64,000 bases of DNA from Gammaproteobacteria bacterium (GCA_030429735.1 JAUIET010000001.1:743696-807695); one strand, 5' to 3'. Counted from the first letter of the stretch, positions 50,390 to 62,192 are shown. The notes: generated by a model not told the origin, from the sequence alone. Made by a program: numbers and translations.

Positions 50390-51331
50390 TTGAATGAGAG
50401 TTCATACTCGGAAACCATGACACGAAATCGCACATTTGCCGTTACCAATCAAAAGGGCGGGGTTGGAAAAACCACCTCGGCGATTAATTTGTGCGCGTCT
50501 TTGGCGGCAACTAAGCGCCGTGTGTTGCTGGTTGATCTGGATTCCCAGGGAAATGCCACGATGGGCAGCGGTGTCAACAAATACGAGGTAGAACTGACTG
50601 CCTACGACGTGCTCACCGCCATGCGACCGGTCAGTGAGGTTATCCAGAAGTCGCCGGATGGCGGTTACGATCTGGTGCCAGGCAACTCGGATTTAACCGC
50701 CGCTGAAGTAGAGCTGCTTGAGCTGGATAACCGCGAATATCGATTGAGCTATGCCCTTTCCCAGGTGCAGGACCAGTACGATTACATCATTATCGACTGC
50801 CCACCGTCACTGAACATGCTCACGGTTAATGCCCTGGTGGCGGCGCACGGCGTACTGATTCCAGTGCAATGTGAGTATTTCGCGCTTGAAGGTTTGTCCG
50901 GTTTAATGGCCACGGTGGAGCGTGTACAACAACATCTGAACGCCGACCTGAAAATAGAGGGCATACTGCGCACCATGTTTGATCCGCGTAATAGCCTGAC
51001 CCGCGACGTGTCCCAGCAGCTGCTGCAACATTTTGACCAGAAAGTGTACCGCACCGTGATCCCGCGTAATGTGCGGGTGGCCGAAGCCCCTAGCTTTGGG
51101 CAACCGGTGTTGGCCTATGACCGCCAGTCAAAAGGGGCGCTGGCTTACCTCGCGATGGCAGGTGAGATGTTGCGCAGGCATGAACAGGAAGACGCAGACG
51201 CCGCAAAAGCGACCAGCAATGCCGAGCAGCCGATTGAATCGGCCCAGGCTGAATCCGCGCAGGCAGCTTCTGTGGACTCGTCACCAGAAAGCACTCCCGG
51301 CACCCTGCCCGGCGAGCACAGCACGCATTGA
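50390..51331 (+). CDS. parA: Chromosome partition ATPase ParA (Soj)
   Basis: Deviant Walker A ATPase, up to 313 residues. VTNQKGGVGKTTSAINL, IIDCPPSLNMLTVNAL and the DNA-binding surface near RTVIPRNVRVAEAPSFGQPV are typical. The TTG at 50390 gives nine more residues than the ATG at 50417, which has CGGAAA upstream and is equally likely. After the ParA fold ends (near 262) there is an unusual tail of about 50 residues rich in Ala, Ser, Glu and Gln. It acts with ParB and the parS sites in recF. Confidence 0.97.
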   Translation: MNESSYSETMTRNRTFAVTNQKGGVGKTTSAINLCASLAATKRRVLLVDLDSQGNATMGSGVNKYEVELTAYDVLTAMRPVSEVIQKSPDGGYDLVPGNSDLTAAEVELLELDNREYRLSYALSQVQDQYDYIIIDCPPSLNMLTVNALVAAHGVLIPVQCEYFALEGLSGLMATVERVQQHLNADLKIEGILRTMFDPRNSLTRDVSQQLLQHFDQKVYRTVIPRNVRVAEAPSFGQPVLAYDRQSKGALAYLAMAGEMLRRHEQEDADAAKATSNAEQPIESAQAESAQAASVDSSPESTPGTLPGEHSTH

Positions 51332-51345
51332 GGCACTGAGTTTTT

Positions 51346-52293
51346 ATGGCAGCAAAAAAGAAAGGGCTGGGTCGCGGATTAGATGCGTTACTCGGTGGCG
51401 GGCAAAACACATCCACAGTCAACCGGGATTCTGCGCCTGGCAATGGTTCTGCAAGCCAGAATGCTGAGCACACTCAAGATGCTCAGCCGCCAGCTCAAGA
51501 CAATGGCACGGCGGCCAAATCCGAGCTGCAAAACATGCCCATCGACCTGATACGCCCGGGCGAATACCAACCGCGCCGTGATATGCACCCGGAAGCACTG
51601 GAAGAATTGGCCGCCTCAATTAAGGCGCAAGGTGTGATGCAGCCCATTGTTGTGCGCTCGGTTGGTATGGGCCAGTACGAAATCATTGCCGGCGAACGGC
51701 GCTGGCGTGCCAGTCAGCAAGCTGGGCTGGACACGATACCGGTTCTGATCAAAGACGTACCCGATGAAGCCGCCATTGCCATGGCGCTGATTGAAAATAT
51801 TCAACGCGAAGACCTCAATGCCATGGAAGAAGCCACGGCATTGGCCAGATTGCAAAGCGAATTTGAACTAACCCATCAGGAAATAGCCGACGCAGTGGGT
51901 AAATCACGCAGCGCGGTAAGTAATTTGCTGAGACTGATGCAGTTGCAGCTGGATGTACGAACCCTGTTGGAACGCGGCGACCTGGAACTTGGCCACGCTA
52001 AAGCGCTGCTGGCGCTGGAAGGAAGTACCCAAAGCGACACGGCTCGAAAAGTAGTGGCGCAAGGCCTGTCGGTGCGCCAAACGGAAGCCCTGGTTCGAAA
52101 ACTTCAGCAAGCACCCACAACAAAAAAACCCTCTAGCGGAAAAACCAACGACACCATACGCCTGGAGCAAGAGCTTGGCGAAAAAGTGGGTTTACCGGTG
52201 GCGATTGATCATAAAGCCAACGGCAAAGGCTCAGTCACGTTCACGTACAGCTCGCTGGAAGAGTTGCAGGGTCTGCTGGATCACATCAGCTGA
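51346..52293 (+). CDS. parB: Chromosome partition protein ParB (Spo0J)
   Basis: 315 residues. The N-terminus MAAKKKGLGRGLDALLGG binds ParA. The CTP-binding nuclease-like domain carries PGEYQPRRDM and the GERR box in IAGERRWRASQQAGL. The helix-turn-helix LTHQEIADAVGKSRSAVSNLLRL reads parS. The C-terminal dimer domain is complete. It lies 14 bp after parA. The two parS sites are 12-13 kb away, across the origin. Confidence 0.98.
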   Translation: MAAKKKGLGRGLDALLGGGQNTSTVNRDSAPGNGSASQNAEHTQDAQPPAQDNGTAAKSELQNMPIDLIRPGEYQPRRDMHPEALEELAASIKAQGVMQPIVVRSVGMGQYEIIAGERRWRASQQAGLDTIPVLIKDVPDEAAIAMALIENIQREDLNAMEEATALARLQSEFELTHQEIADAVGKSRSAVSNLLRLMQLQLDVRTLLERGDLELGHAKALLALEGSTQSDTARKVVAQGLSVRQTEALVRKLQQAPTTKKPSSGKTNDTIRLEQELGEKVGLPVAIDHKANGKGSVTFTYSSLEELQGLLDHIS

Positions 52294-52301
52294 GGCATTG
52301 T

Positions 52302-52321
52302 CCGGCACACCCCGGTGCCGG
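52302..52321. terminator. Hairpin after parB
   Basis: CCGGCAC and GTGCCGG form a perfect 7-bp stem with a 6-base loop, 8 bp beyond the parB stop. There is no T-run after it, so it is a weak or Rho-assisted candidate terminator ahead of the atp promoter. The remaining gap up to 52490 shows nothing else. Confidence 0.5.
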
Positions 52322-52490
52322 GAATCTTCAAGCTGTGCGCCAGACCTCATACTATTACCTCCAACGTAATTGTTTTTATAATCAGCTGTGCCACACTGAA
52401 AATCGCGTAAAGCGCCGGGCTTGAAATCGAGAAGCCAGCAAGCCGGTGGTCAGGTCGTGAGAAGTACCGCCGCGGATATTGGATCTGTGG

Positions 52491-52519
52491 TTGCCTAGAA
52501 CAGCCATAGTCCCTATAAT
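52491..52519 (+). promoter_or_regulatory. Promoter of the ATP synthase operon
   Basis: TTGCCT (52491-52496) and a perfect TATAAT (52514-52519) are spaced by 17 bp, about 70 bp before atpI. The best sigma-70 promoter in the window. Confidence 0.8.
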
Positions 52520-52591
52520 TCGCGCGCACTTTTCGGGTTACCTTTTGAGGCGCGCCCGGAAAGTTCACAGGGCTTGTTCAGGACTAGGTCC

Positions 52592-52987
52592 ATGATGATG
52601 GGTCGCAGTTCTACAGGTATCAGAAAACCTCCCACACACCGCGTTGTTGGTTTGCAGTGTTTGATCGCTGTTATGGCAGCGGGAATTGCCTGGAGTGTTG
52701 GGGGTCTGGTGGCTGCGAAGTCAGCCTTGCTGGGTGGTCTTATTGTGGTGCTGCCCAACGCGTATTTTGCCTGGCGCGCGTTTGCCTACAATGCAACGCG
52801 GTCAGCCGCCAAAGTGGTTGGCGGGCTTATTCAGGCAGAAATAGGTAAGTTATTGTTCACGGCCTTATTGTTTGCGGCAGTGTTCAAGTTTGGCCAACCT
52901 CTACAGTATGGGGTGGTCTTTGCAGCGTTTGGCTGCGTTTTATTGGGTGGCTTGATTGGCTCAGCGCTGTTGTTAACAGAGCGTTGA
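52592..52987 (+). CDS. atpI: ATP synthase protein I
   Basis: 131 residues from the ATG at 52592, with AGGACTAGG just upstream; a TTG six codons earlier and further ATGs two and three codons later are alternatives. Four membrane helices (for example LQCLIAVMAAGIAWSVGGLVAAKSALLGGLIVVLPN) match AtpI, which helps assemble the c-ring. First gene of the atp operon, 40 bp before atpB. Confidence 0.9.
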   Translation: MMMGRSSTGIRKPPTHRVVGLQCLIAVMAAGIAWSVGGLVAAKSALLGGLIVVLPNAYFAWRAFAYNATRSAAKVVGGLIQAEIGKLLFTALLFAAVFKFGQPLQYGVVFAAFGCVLLGGLIGSALLLTER

Positions 52988-53003
52988 ATACTTTTCAGGC
53001 TGA

Positions 53004-53885
<882 letters not shown>

Positions 53886-53918
53886 ACGACAGCTCAGACT
53901 GTCAACCTAGACTCTTAA

Positions 53919-54192
<274 letters not shown>

Positions 54193-54231
54193 TGACTGTT
54201 TTCAGTTCCAAACCAGGCAAGAGGTAGAGAC

Positions 54232-54702
54232 GTGAATATTAATCTTACCCTTTTTGCGCAGCTCATCAGCTTTGCGATCTTTGTGTGGATATGCCGTAAG
54301 CATGTATGGCCACCCATCATCGGGGCGATGGAAGCGCGGCAGAAAGAAATTGCTGACGGCTTGAACGCCGCCGAACGTGCCCAAAACGACCTGCAGCTTG
54401 CGCAAAACAGTGCAGCTGACAAGTTGCGCGAAGCCAAAGCGGAGGCTGCGGGCATTATTGAGGCAGCCAACAAGCGCGCCAGTCAGATTGTGGATGAAGC
54501 CAAAGATCAGGCACGAGTTGAGGGCGACCGTATTAAGGAAGCGGCTCAAGCTGAGATTGACCAGGAATACAACCGCGCACGTGAAGACCTGCGGGCCAAA
54601 GTGGCCACGCTTGCCGTCACGGGTGCAGAAAAAATTCTGCAGTCGTCAGTTGATCAAGGTGCGCATCAGCAAATGCTCGACAAGCTCGCAGCGGAATTGT
54701 AG
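54232..54702 (+). CDS. atpF: ATP synthase subunit b (peripheral stalk)
   Basis: 156 residues: one N-terminal membrane helix (about 5-25, [23 protein letters not shown]) and then a long Ala/Glu/Arg-rich coiled coil. It joins Fo to F1 with subunit delta. GTG start at 54232 with AAGAGGTAGAG upstream. Confidence 0.97.
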   Translation: MNINLTLFAQLISFAIFVWICRKHVWPPIIGAMEARQKEIADGLNAAERAQNDLQLAQNSAADKLREAKAEAAGIIEAANKRASQIVDEAKDQARVEGDRIKEAAQAEIDQEYNRAREDLRAKVATLAVTGAEKILQSSVDQGAHQQMLDKLAAEL

Positions 54703-54711
54703 GGAAGGCGC

Positions 54712-55248
54712 ATGGCTGAACTAGCGACACTGTCCCGCCCCTACGCGCGCGCTGCCTTCGATCAGGCAGTAAGTAGCGATAAGCTGCAAAGCTGGTCTGA
54801 AGCCCTGCAAGTGCTCGGCGCAGTGTCACAGCACGAAAAGGTGCAGGCCCTGTATAACTCTCCGTCATTGACGGCAGAGGAACAGGCCGGCGCAGTGATT
54901 ACTGTGTGCGGCGACACCTTGGACAGCAAAATGCAGAACCTGGTGAAGCTGCTGGCAGAAAATGGCCGTTTGAGCCTGTTGCCAGAAGTTTCCAGCCAGT
55001 TCGAGCAGCTAAAAGCCAATCGTGAGCGCACCGTCGATGTGGAAATCGCGTCTGCATTTGAGGTTGACTCAAGCACCGAGCAGCGTCTGGCAGAGGCTTT
55101 GAAAAAGAAGCTGGACCGCAGTGTAAACGTGGTTAGCACGGTAGATAAAGAATTGTTGGGCGGCGTATTAATACGTGCTGGCGATCTGGTTATCGACGGT
55201 TCAGTGCGCGGCAAACTTCGAAAACTGGCGGAAGCCATGAGCTCGTAG
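54712..55248 (+). CDS. atpH: ATP synthase subunit delta
   Basis: 178 residues. The N-terminal six-helix domain starts LSRPYARAAFDQA, and the C-terminal signature VDKELLGGVLIRAGDLVIDGSVRGKLRKL is typical. It fixes the b-dimer to the top of F1. It starts 9 bp after atpF, with GGAAGG upstream. Confidence 0.97.
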   Translation: MAELATLSRPYARAAFDQAVSSDKLQSWSEALQVLGAVSQHEKVQALYNSPSLTAEEQAGAVITVCGDTLDSKMQNLVKLLAENGRLSLLPEVSSQFEQLKANRERTVDVEIASAFEVDSSTEQRLAEALKKKLDRSVNVVSTVDKELLGGVLIRAGDLVIDGSVRGKLRKLAEAMSS

Positions 55249-55304
55249 GCAACGCCTGCGGTTCAAAAGAACACACCTAACGTTTAACGGTAGAGGATTT
55301 AAGA

Positions 55305-56849
55305 ATGCAACAGCTGAATCCAGCAGAAATCAGCGAGATCATCAAACAACGCATTGATCAGCTTGATGTTGCTACTGAAGCACAGAACGAAGGCACTATT
55401 GTCAGCGTTTCCGACGGTATTATCCGCATCCACGGCCTGGCCGATGTGATGTACGGTGAAATGGTCGAGTTTGAAGGCGGCATTTACGGTATGGCGCTGA
55501 ACCTGGAACGCGACTCTGTAGGCGCGGTTGTTCTGGGCGACTATAAAGAGCTGCGCGAAGGGCAAACCTGCCGCTGCACAGGCCGAATTTTGGAAGTGCC
55601 GGTTGGTCCAGCACTTGAAGGTCGAGTAGTAGACGCCTTGGGCTCACCGTTAGACGGCAAAGGCCCGATCAACGCTGAAATGAACGACGCGGTTGAAAAG
55701 GTTGCCCCTGGTGTAATCGCCCGTCAATCAGTTGATCAGCCCGTACAAATTGGTTTGAAAGCGATTGATGCGATGGTTCCGATCGGTCGCGGCCAGCGCG
55801 AATTGATTATTGGTGACCGCCAGATCGGTAAAACGGCCATCGCGATTGACGCCATCATCAACCAGAAAGGCACTGGCATTAAGTGTATCTACGTTGCGAT
55901 TGGTCAAAAGCAATCGTCGGTTGCCTCTATTGTGCGCAAGCTCGAAGAGCACGGCGCGATGGAACACACCACGATCGTTATGGCCGGCGCATCAGATCCT
56001 GCATCCATGCAATACCTGGCACCGTTTTCCGGTTGCACCATGGGTGAGTACTATCGTGACCGCGGCGAAGACGCCCTGATCATTTATGATGATTTGACCA
56101 AGCAAGCCTGGGCGTATCGTCAGATTTCATTGTTGCTGCGTCGCCCGCCAGGCCGTGAAGCCTACCCTGGTGACGTGTTCTACTTGCACTCGCGTTTGCT
56201 GGAGCGCGCCGCGCGCGTAAACGCCGACTACGTTGAGAAGTTCACCAACGGCAAAGTGAAGGGCAAAACCGGATCATTAACCGCCTTGCCAGTTATTGAA
56301 ACTCAAGCCGGTGACGTATCCGCGTTCGTACCTACCAACGTAATCTCGATTACCGACGGTCAGATCTTCCTGGAAACCGACCTGTTTAACTCAGGTACTC
56401 GACCAGCGATTAACGCCGGTCTTTCAGTATCTCGAGTGGGTGGCTCGGCGCAAACCAAAGCGATTAAGAAGCTGGCCGGCGGTATTCGTACCGCACTGGC
56501 GCAGTATCGTGAATTGGCGGCCTTCTCGCAGTTTGCCTCCGATCTGGATGACGCCACCAAGGCACAGCTTGATCACGGTGAACGCGTAACCGAATTGATG
56601 AAGCAGAAGCAGTACTCTCCGTTGTCAGTGGGTGAAATGGCGATAAGCCTATATGCCGCGAACGAAGGCTACTTGAAAGAAGTAAGCGTGGATAAAATCG
56701 CTGACTTTGAAGATGCGCTGCATTCATTTATGAACAGCACCTACGGTGAAGTGATGAATAACGTCAACGACACCGGTAATTACGACGACGACATCGCTGC
56801 CACTTTCAAGGAAGCGATGGACAAGTTTGTATCGACTCAAACCTGGTAA
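55305..56849 (+). CDS. atpA: ATP synthase subunit alpha
   Basis: 514 residues, nucleotide-binding regulatory subunit of F1. P-loop [10 protein letters not shown], the alpha signature and the segment near [17 protein letters not shown] are present. Length matches the family exactly. It is 56 bp downstream of atpH. Confidence 0.99.
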   Translation: MQQLNPAEISEIIKQRIDQLDVATEAQNEGTIVSVSDGIIRIHGLADVMYGEMVEFEGGIYGMALNLERDSVGAVVLGDYKELREGQTCRCTGRILEVPVGPALEGRVVDALGSPLDGKGPINAEMNDAVEKVAPGVIARQSVDQPVQIGLKAIDAMVPIGRGQRELIIGDRQIGKTAIAIDAIINQKGTGIKCIYVAIGQKQSSVASIVRKLEEHGAMEHTTIVMAGASDPASMQYLAPFSGCTMGEYYRDRGEDALIIYDDLTKQAWAYRQISLLLRRPPGREAYPGDVFYLHSRLLERAARVNADYVEKFTNGKVKGKTGSLTALPVIETQAGDVSAFVPTNVISITDGQIFLETDLFNSGTRPAINAGLSVSRVGGSAQTKAIKKLAGGIRTALAQYRELAAFSQFASDLDDATKAQLDHGERVTELMKQKQYSPLSVGEMAISLYAANEGYLKEVSVDKIADFEDALHSFMNSTYGEVMNNVNDTGNYDDDIAATFKEAMDKFVSTQTW

Positions 56850-56896
56850 GCAGGCCTTCTAGAGAAGAGACAGCTTAACGGCGGAGAACAGAAAGC

Positions 56897-57766
56897 ATGG
56901 CGGTCGGAAAAGAAATACGCACCAAAATCTCGAGCATTGGTAGTACGCAAAAAATTACCAGCGCGATGGAAATGGTGGCAGCAAGCAAAATGCGCAAAGC
57001 GCAGGACCGCATGCAGGCCGGTAAGCCGTATGCCCAGCACATTCGTTCTGTGGTCAGCCACATCGCATTGTCTAACGCGGAGTTCAAGCACCCATACCTG
57101 GACGAGCGCGACGTAAAACGAGTGGGCTACATCATTGTGTCCAGTGACCGTGGCTTGTGTGGTGGCTTAAACATCAATACCTTTAAAGCGGCCATCATGT
57201 CTATGCAGAAGTGGTCCACTCAGGGTGTTGAAGTAGATTTGGCACTGATCGGCGGAAAAGCCCAGGGCTTTTTTAACAGCGTTGGCGGCAATGTAGTTGC
57301 ATCAACCCGCGACCTGGGCGACGCACCGCAAGTAGCTGACCTGATTGGCGCGGTAAAAGTAATGTTAGACGCCTTTGATGAAGGCCGGCTAGACAAGTTG
57401 TATTTGGTGAGCAACAAGTTTGTAAACACCATGACCCAGCAGCCAGAAGTAGAGCAGTTGTTGCCGCTGCCACCGGCTGATGATGAAGAAATGAAAAAAG
57501 CGCATTGGGATTACATTTACGAGCCCGATGACGCCAATGAATTGCTTACTGATTTGCTTGGCCGATTTATTGAAAGCCAGGTGTATCAGGGCGCGGTTGA
57601 AAACCTGGCCTGTGAGCAAGCAGCACGAATGATAGCGATGAAGAATGCGACTGAAAACGCAGGCGATCTTATCGACGAGCTGCAATTGATTTACAACAAG
57701 GCACGACAAACTGCGATTACGCAGGAATTGTCTGAGATTGTTAGTGGTGCGGCGGCTGTAAGCTGA
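56897..57766 (+). CDS. atpG: ATP synthase subunit gamma
   Basis: 289 residues, the central rotor shaft. N-terminal [32 protein letters not shown] and C-terminal [38 protein letters not shown] helices are family-typical. The gap after its stop, to atpD, is 366 bp instead of the few dozen usual in this operon, and is filled by two structured elements. Confidence 0.98.
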   Translation: MAVGKEIRTKISSIGSTQKITSAMEMVAASKMRKAQDRMQAGKPYAQHIRSVVSHIALSNAEFKHPYLDERDVKRVGYIIVSSDRGLCGGLNINTFKAAIMSMQKWSTQGVEVDLALIGGKAQGFFNSVGGNVVASTRDLGDAPQVADLIGAVKVMLDAFDEGRLDKLYLVSNKFVNTMTQQPEVEQLLPLPPADDEEMKKAHWDYIYEPDDANELLTDLLGRFIESQVYQGAVENLACEQAARMIAMKNATENAGDLIDELQLIYNKARQTAITQELSEIVSGAAAVS

Positions 57767-57780
57767 CGTGTTTTATATCC

Positions 57781-57890
57781 GGCGAACATTAGGACTTACT
57801 TTTACAAACACGCCGTAAACCCATCCATGGGGGCTCTTCAAAAAGGTCCCTCTTTTTGAAGGTTTGTAAAAGTAAGTCCTAATATTCGCC
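57781..57890 (+). repeat. Structured palindromic element, copy 2 (between atpG and atpD)
   Basis: Arms 57781-57809 and 57862-57890 pair at 28 of 29 positions. The core (57810-57861) is 52 nt: ACGCCGTAAA, then the hairpin CCCA-TCCA-TGGG, then GGCT and a perfect 10-bp hairpin with loop GTCCCT. It starts 14 bp after the atpG stop. The arms share no sequence with those of copy 1 or copy 3. Confidence 0.88.
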
Positions 57891-57961
57891 TCGCTAAGTG
57901 CCACGGCGAAAAGTGGTTAGTTGACTGCCCGGCCGAAAAGCCAGGGTTGGCACAGATTAGA

Positions 57962-58067
57962 GGAGTTATGCTGAGCTCTTCTACAGACCGTTGAAAAGAG
58001 GGACCTTTTCAACGAGCCCCCATGGATGGGTTCACGGCGTGTCTGTAGAAGAGCTCAGCACAACTCC
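57962..58067 (-). repeat. Structured palindromic element, copy 3 (between atpG and atpD, reversed)
   Basis: Arms 57962-57988 and 58041-58067 pair at 26 of 27 positions. Read on the minus strand the 52-nt core (58040-57989) is ACGCCGTGAA, hairpin CCCA-TCCA-TGGG, GGCT, and a perfect 10-bp hairpin with loop GTCCCT. It faces copy 2 across 71 bp, so the two cores form a larger inverted repeat. It ends 65 bp before atpD. Confidence 0.88.
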
Positions 58068-58120
58068 GAGAACGAAACTGCCCAACAGCAGCTTCAACCA
58101 GATTTAAGTGTGAACTATAG

Positions 58121-59530
<1,410 letters not shown>

Positions 59531-59554
59531 GCGGCCTTAGGGCAGGTAACGATT

Positions 59555-59977
59555 ATGGCTATGACAGTACATTGCGACATCGTCAGCGCAGAAGAAGAAA
59601 TCTTCTCTGGCCTGGTGGAAGTGCTTTCGGCAACCGGCATCAGCGGTGAGCTGGGGATTTACCCCGGTCACGCCCCGTTGCTAACCCGCCTGAGCCCTGG
59701 CCCCATCCGCATTACCGTGCAAGGTGGCGAAGAGCGTATCTATTACGCCTCTGGCGGTTTCCTGGAAGTACAGAGCAGCACCGTGTCTGTTTTGGCCGAC
59801 ACCGCCATTCGCGCCAATGACGTAGACGAAGCCGCTGCGGAAGAAGCCCAGAAGCAAGCCGAACAGGAATTGGCACAAAAAGCGTCTGACGTGGATTACA
59901 CCAAAGCAGCAGCACGATTGGCAGAAGCCGCTGCGCAACTGCGAACGGTTCAGGAGCTTCGTAAGAAGGTTAAGTAA
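59555..59977 (+). CDS. atpC: ATP synthase subunit epsilon
   Basis: 140 residues. An N-terminal beta-sandwich ([23 protein letters not shown]) and C-terminal helical hairpin, which can inhibit ATP hydrolysis. Last gene of the operon, followed closely by a strong terminator. Confidence 0.97.
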   Translation: MAMTVHCDIVSAEEEIFSGLVEVLSATGISGELGIYPGHAPLLTRLSPGPIRITVQGGEERIYYASGGFLEVQSSTVSVLADTAIRANDVDEAAAEEAQKQAEQELAQKASDVDYTKAAARLAEAAAQLRTVQELRKKVK

Positions 59978-60000
59978 GGCTTTCCGCAGTAACTAGAGAG

Positions 60001-60026
60001 GGAGGCTTTGGCCTCCTTTTCTTTTT
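60001..60026 (+). terminator. Rho-independent terminator of the atp operon
   Basis: GGAGGC-TTTG-GCCTCC stem-loop followed by TTTTCTTTTT, 23 bp beyond the atpC stop. Classic intrinsic terminator. The next 200 bp up to the toxin-antitoxin pair hold no gene. Confidence 0.92.
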
Positions 60027-60231
60027 GGCTAAATTTGGATTTCGCCTTGATTGAATGGGTTGGGTTGACAGAGCATTCAGCGTTCTGAGCAATATGCTAT
60101 CGTGACAAAACAATCGAGATGGACCATTATTCAGCTTAGTGAATTGTGTGGGTAGGCGACATTCTTTGCTTTTCTAAAGCTAGATGATGTAAACCTAGAT
60201 TTGAGATGACACTTTGTTCCAGGAGCAGTCT

Positions 60232-60903
60232 ATGAACGTTTGGGAGGTGCCAAGATATTCACCGACCGAAGCTTCTCGAATTGTAGGGCTTTCAGTTGGT
60301 CGAGTACGTAGATGGCTACAAGGCTACGAATTTCCCCATGGGGATGAGGTTATTCGCATGCAGCCTGTCGTTGCGCGAGACTCTACCTCAAAGCACGCGT
60401 CCTTCCTTGATTTAATCGACTTACTTTTCGTAAAAAAATTCATCGAAGTTGGCTTTAGTCTTCAGAAGATCCGAGCCGCGTTAGCCGAAGCCTACGAGGT
60501 AGTTGGTGGCCATCATTTTGCCCAAAGGTCATTCATGACTGATGGTAGGAACATCTATTTATGGGTGAAGGAACACCAATCACATAACCTTCTAGAGTTG
60601 TTCAGTGGCGGACAGCTTGTTTTGCAGGAGTTTATAACTAAGCTAGCTGCGCAAATTGATTTTGATGAGGAGACTGGATTTGCGGAGCGTTGGTACCCGG
60701 AAGGGAAAGACGGGAGAATAGTTCTAGATCCAAGGATCGCGTTCGGTGCGCCGACAATAGTTGGAACTGGCATTCGAACGGCGAACGTATTCGATTTTTA
60801 CTACGCTGAAGAGCGAAATAAGCGAATTACTGCGAGCTGGTTGGAGATCAATGAATTGGACGTTGAAGCGGCAGTAGAGTTTGAGGAATCGATAGCTGCG
60901 TGA
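60232..60903 (+). CDS. Antitoxin-like protein: MerR-type HTH + DUF433
   Basis: 223 residues from the ATG at 60232, chosen because CCAGGAGC lies upstream (the frame is open six codons earlier). The N-terminus (YSPTEASRIVGLSVGRVRRWLQGYEF) is a MerR-like helix-turn-helix. The C-terminal 60 residues (IVLDPRIAFGAPTIVGTGIRTANVFDFY...ELDVEAAVEFEESI) match DUF433, a VapB-like antitoxin domain. Its stop overlaps the start of a PIN-like gene (GTGA), as in toxin-antitoxin pairs. It probably represses its own promoter and neutralises the partner; both are inferences from the family and layout. Confidence 0.85.
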   Translation: MNVWEVPRYSPTEASRIVGLSVGRVRRWLQGYEFPHGDEVIRMQPVVARDSTSKHASFLDLIDLLFVKKFIEVGFSLQKIRAALAEAYEVVGGHHFAQRSFMTDGRNIYLWVKEHQSHNLLELFSGGQLVLQEFITKLAAQIDFDEETGFAERWYPEGKDGRIVLDPRIAFGAPTIVGTGIRTANVFDFYYAEERNKRITASWLEINELDVEAAVEFEESIAA

Positions 60904-61283
60904 GGTTTTTCATCGATAATAATCTCAGCGTTGGGCTTGCCCATGGGATGAGAGCTTTTGGAGAAAATGTCGATCACTTGAAGGATCATTTCCCCCCAGA
61001 CACGCCAGATGTGGAGTGGCTGGAATTTATTGGAGAGAACCAATATTTTTTGATCACCAGGGATGACATGATCAGAAGAAATCCTGCAGAAATACGCGCG
61101 CTAAGAAACTTCAAGGTCGGTGCATTCTTTCTCGGCGGAAAAAACAGAACCAGATGGGAGCTTGTGCAACAGCTTGTCCGCAATTGGGCGAGAATAAAAG
61201 AGCTGGCCGAAAAAACGAAAAGGCCTTTTGCTTTTCGAGTTCCGCCGACAGGTACAAAAATAGAGCAGATCCACCTTGGATAA
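60900..61283 (+). CDS. PIN-like domain toxin (DUF5615/VapC45 type)
   Basis: 127 residues. The N-terminal FFIDNNLSVGLAHGMRAFGENVDHLKDHF and the middle segment YFLITRDDMIRRNPAEIRALRNF are the two acidic motifs of the PIN-like/Mut7-C related toxins, proposed RNases. It starts with GTG overlapping the antitoxin stop. Enzyme activity has not been shown for this protein; the acids D6 and D53-D54 are the expected metal ligands. Confidence 0.82.
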   Translation: MRFFIDNNLSVGLAHGMRAFGENVDHLKDHFPPDTPDVEWLEFIGENQYFLITRDDMIRRNPAEIRALRNFKVGAFFLGGKNRTRWELVQQLVRNWARIKELAEKTKRPFAFRVPPTGTKIEQIHLG

Positions 61284-61423
61284 ATGGAAGACGAGGTCTT
61301 GCTTTTCACATGTACTTGGGCTGACGGGCAACCGCAAAGCCTGGCCCCGACATTTTGTTTCAGCGATTACGAGAGCCTGGAATAAGGTCGCCCCTGCGAA
61401 ATCCCGGAGAACAAGCAGCCATA

Positions 61424-61448
61424 ATGTGCAGTGCGCGACCTGATCCCC
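61424..61448 (-). repeat. REP-like repeat copy 1
   Basis: On the minus strand GGGGATCAGGTCGCGCAC followed by TGCACAT, one of at least six related copies between 61.4 and 62.6 kb. It lies in the 212-bp gap between the toxin and the KAP gene, inverted relative to copy 2. Confidence 0.75.
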
Positions 61449-61495
61449 ACCGTTTAGATGTTTTTCTACAAGCTCGTTAGGCAATCAACAAAATC

Positions 61496-62122
61496 ATGAA
61501 TTGGTTTCGTAGCATTTTTTCACGGAAGAACGACGATTCGGTAGATCAAGCAATCGAAGATCCACCTATGTCTGAGGAAGAGCAGAAAGCGGTACCAATT
61601 ATTGCAGACAATCCAATTACTAGTTCAGAGGACGATGCTCTTGGACGACTCAAGCCCGCTTCATCGTTTGCGGAGCAAGTATTAACTCTTGATTCTAGCG
61701 AAGGGGTTGTTGTCGGTGTTTTAGGGCCCTGGGGATCCGGAAAAACGTCTTTCGTTAATCTATCTCAAACATATCTCAAGGAATCAGGAGTAACGGTACT
61801 TGAGTATAATCCATGGATGTTCAGTGGAGCAGATCAACTGGTTCAGTCATTTTTCATAGAGCTATCTGCCCAGCTAAAACTCCGCCCTGACCTGGCTGAA
61901 ATCGGAGAACTAATTGAGGACTATGGTGATGCTTTTTCTGCCTTGGGCTGGTTGCCAATAGTAGGGCCATGGATTGAACGGGGGCGACTTGTAACCGAAC
62001 TTGTTGCCAAGGCAATGCAGCGAAAAAAAGAAGGCATTAAATCAAGCCAAGATAGAGGGTACGGGGTCAGGTCGCACACGGCACATTCCGCGCACAGAGC
62101 CGGTATCAGGCCTTACATCTGA
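61496..62122 (+). pseudogene. KAP family P-loop NTPase, truncated
   Basis: A 208-residue frame. Residues about 52-180 are the start of a KAP NTPase: Walker A GVLGPWGSGKTSF and the following VLEYNPWMFSGADQLVQSFFIELSAQL. The sequence then runs into a REP-like repeat at 62063, and the last 20 or so residues (YGVRSHTAHSAHRAG) come from that repeat. Walker B and the rest of the usual 450 or more residues are missing, so it is not functional as an NTPase. KAP NTPases occur in membrane-linked and phage-exclusion systems. No intact partner is present. Confidence 0.82.
62063..62086 (+). repeat. REP-like repeat copy 2
   Basis: GGGGTCAGGTCGCACAC followed by GGCACAT. It marks the exact end of the KAP gene similarity. 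Confidence 0.8.
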
Positions 62123-62125
62123 CAC
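62102..62125 (+). repeat. REP-like repeat copy 3 (degenerate)
   Basis: GGTATCAGGCCTTACATCTG, a weaker relative of the same repeat 15 bp after copy 2. Confidence 0.45.
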
Positions 62126-62192
62126 TTTCAATACGTACTAAAAAATATAAGAAACGTAATGCCTCCCTTTTCACCAATTACAATGTAAGCGC

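Noticed and set aside
60065..60098. TTGACA and TATGCT upstream of the toxin-antitoxin pair as a promoter
   Set aside because: The spacer is 22 bp, too long for a normal sigma-70 promoter, so I could not support it.
61477..61483. GTTAGGC before the KAP gene, similar to an integron attC core
   Set aside because: No matching inverse core or paired L boxes within 150 bp upstream and no integrase gene; a single heptamer is not evidence.
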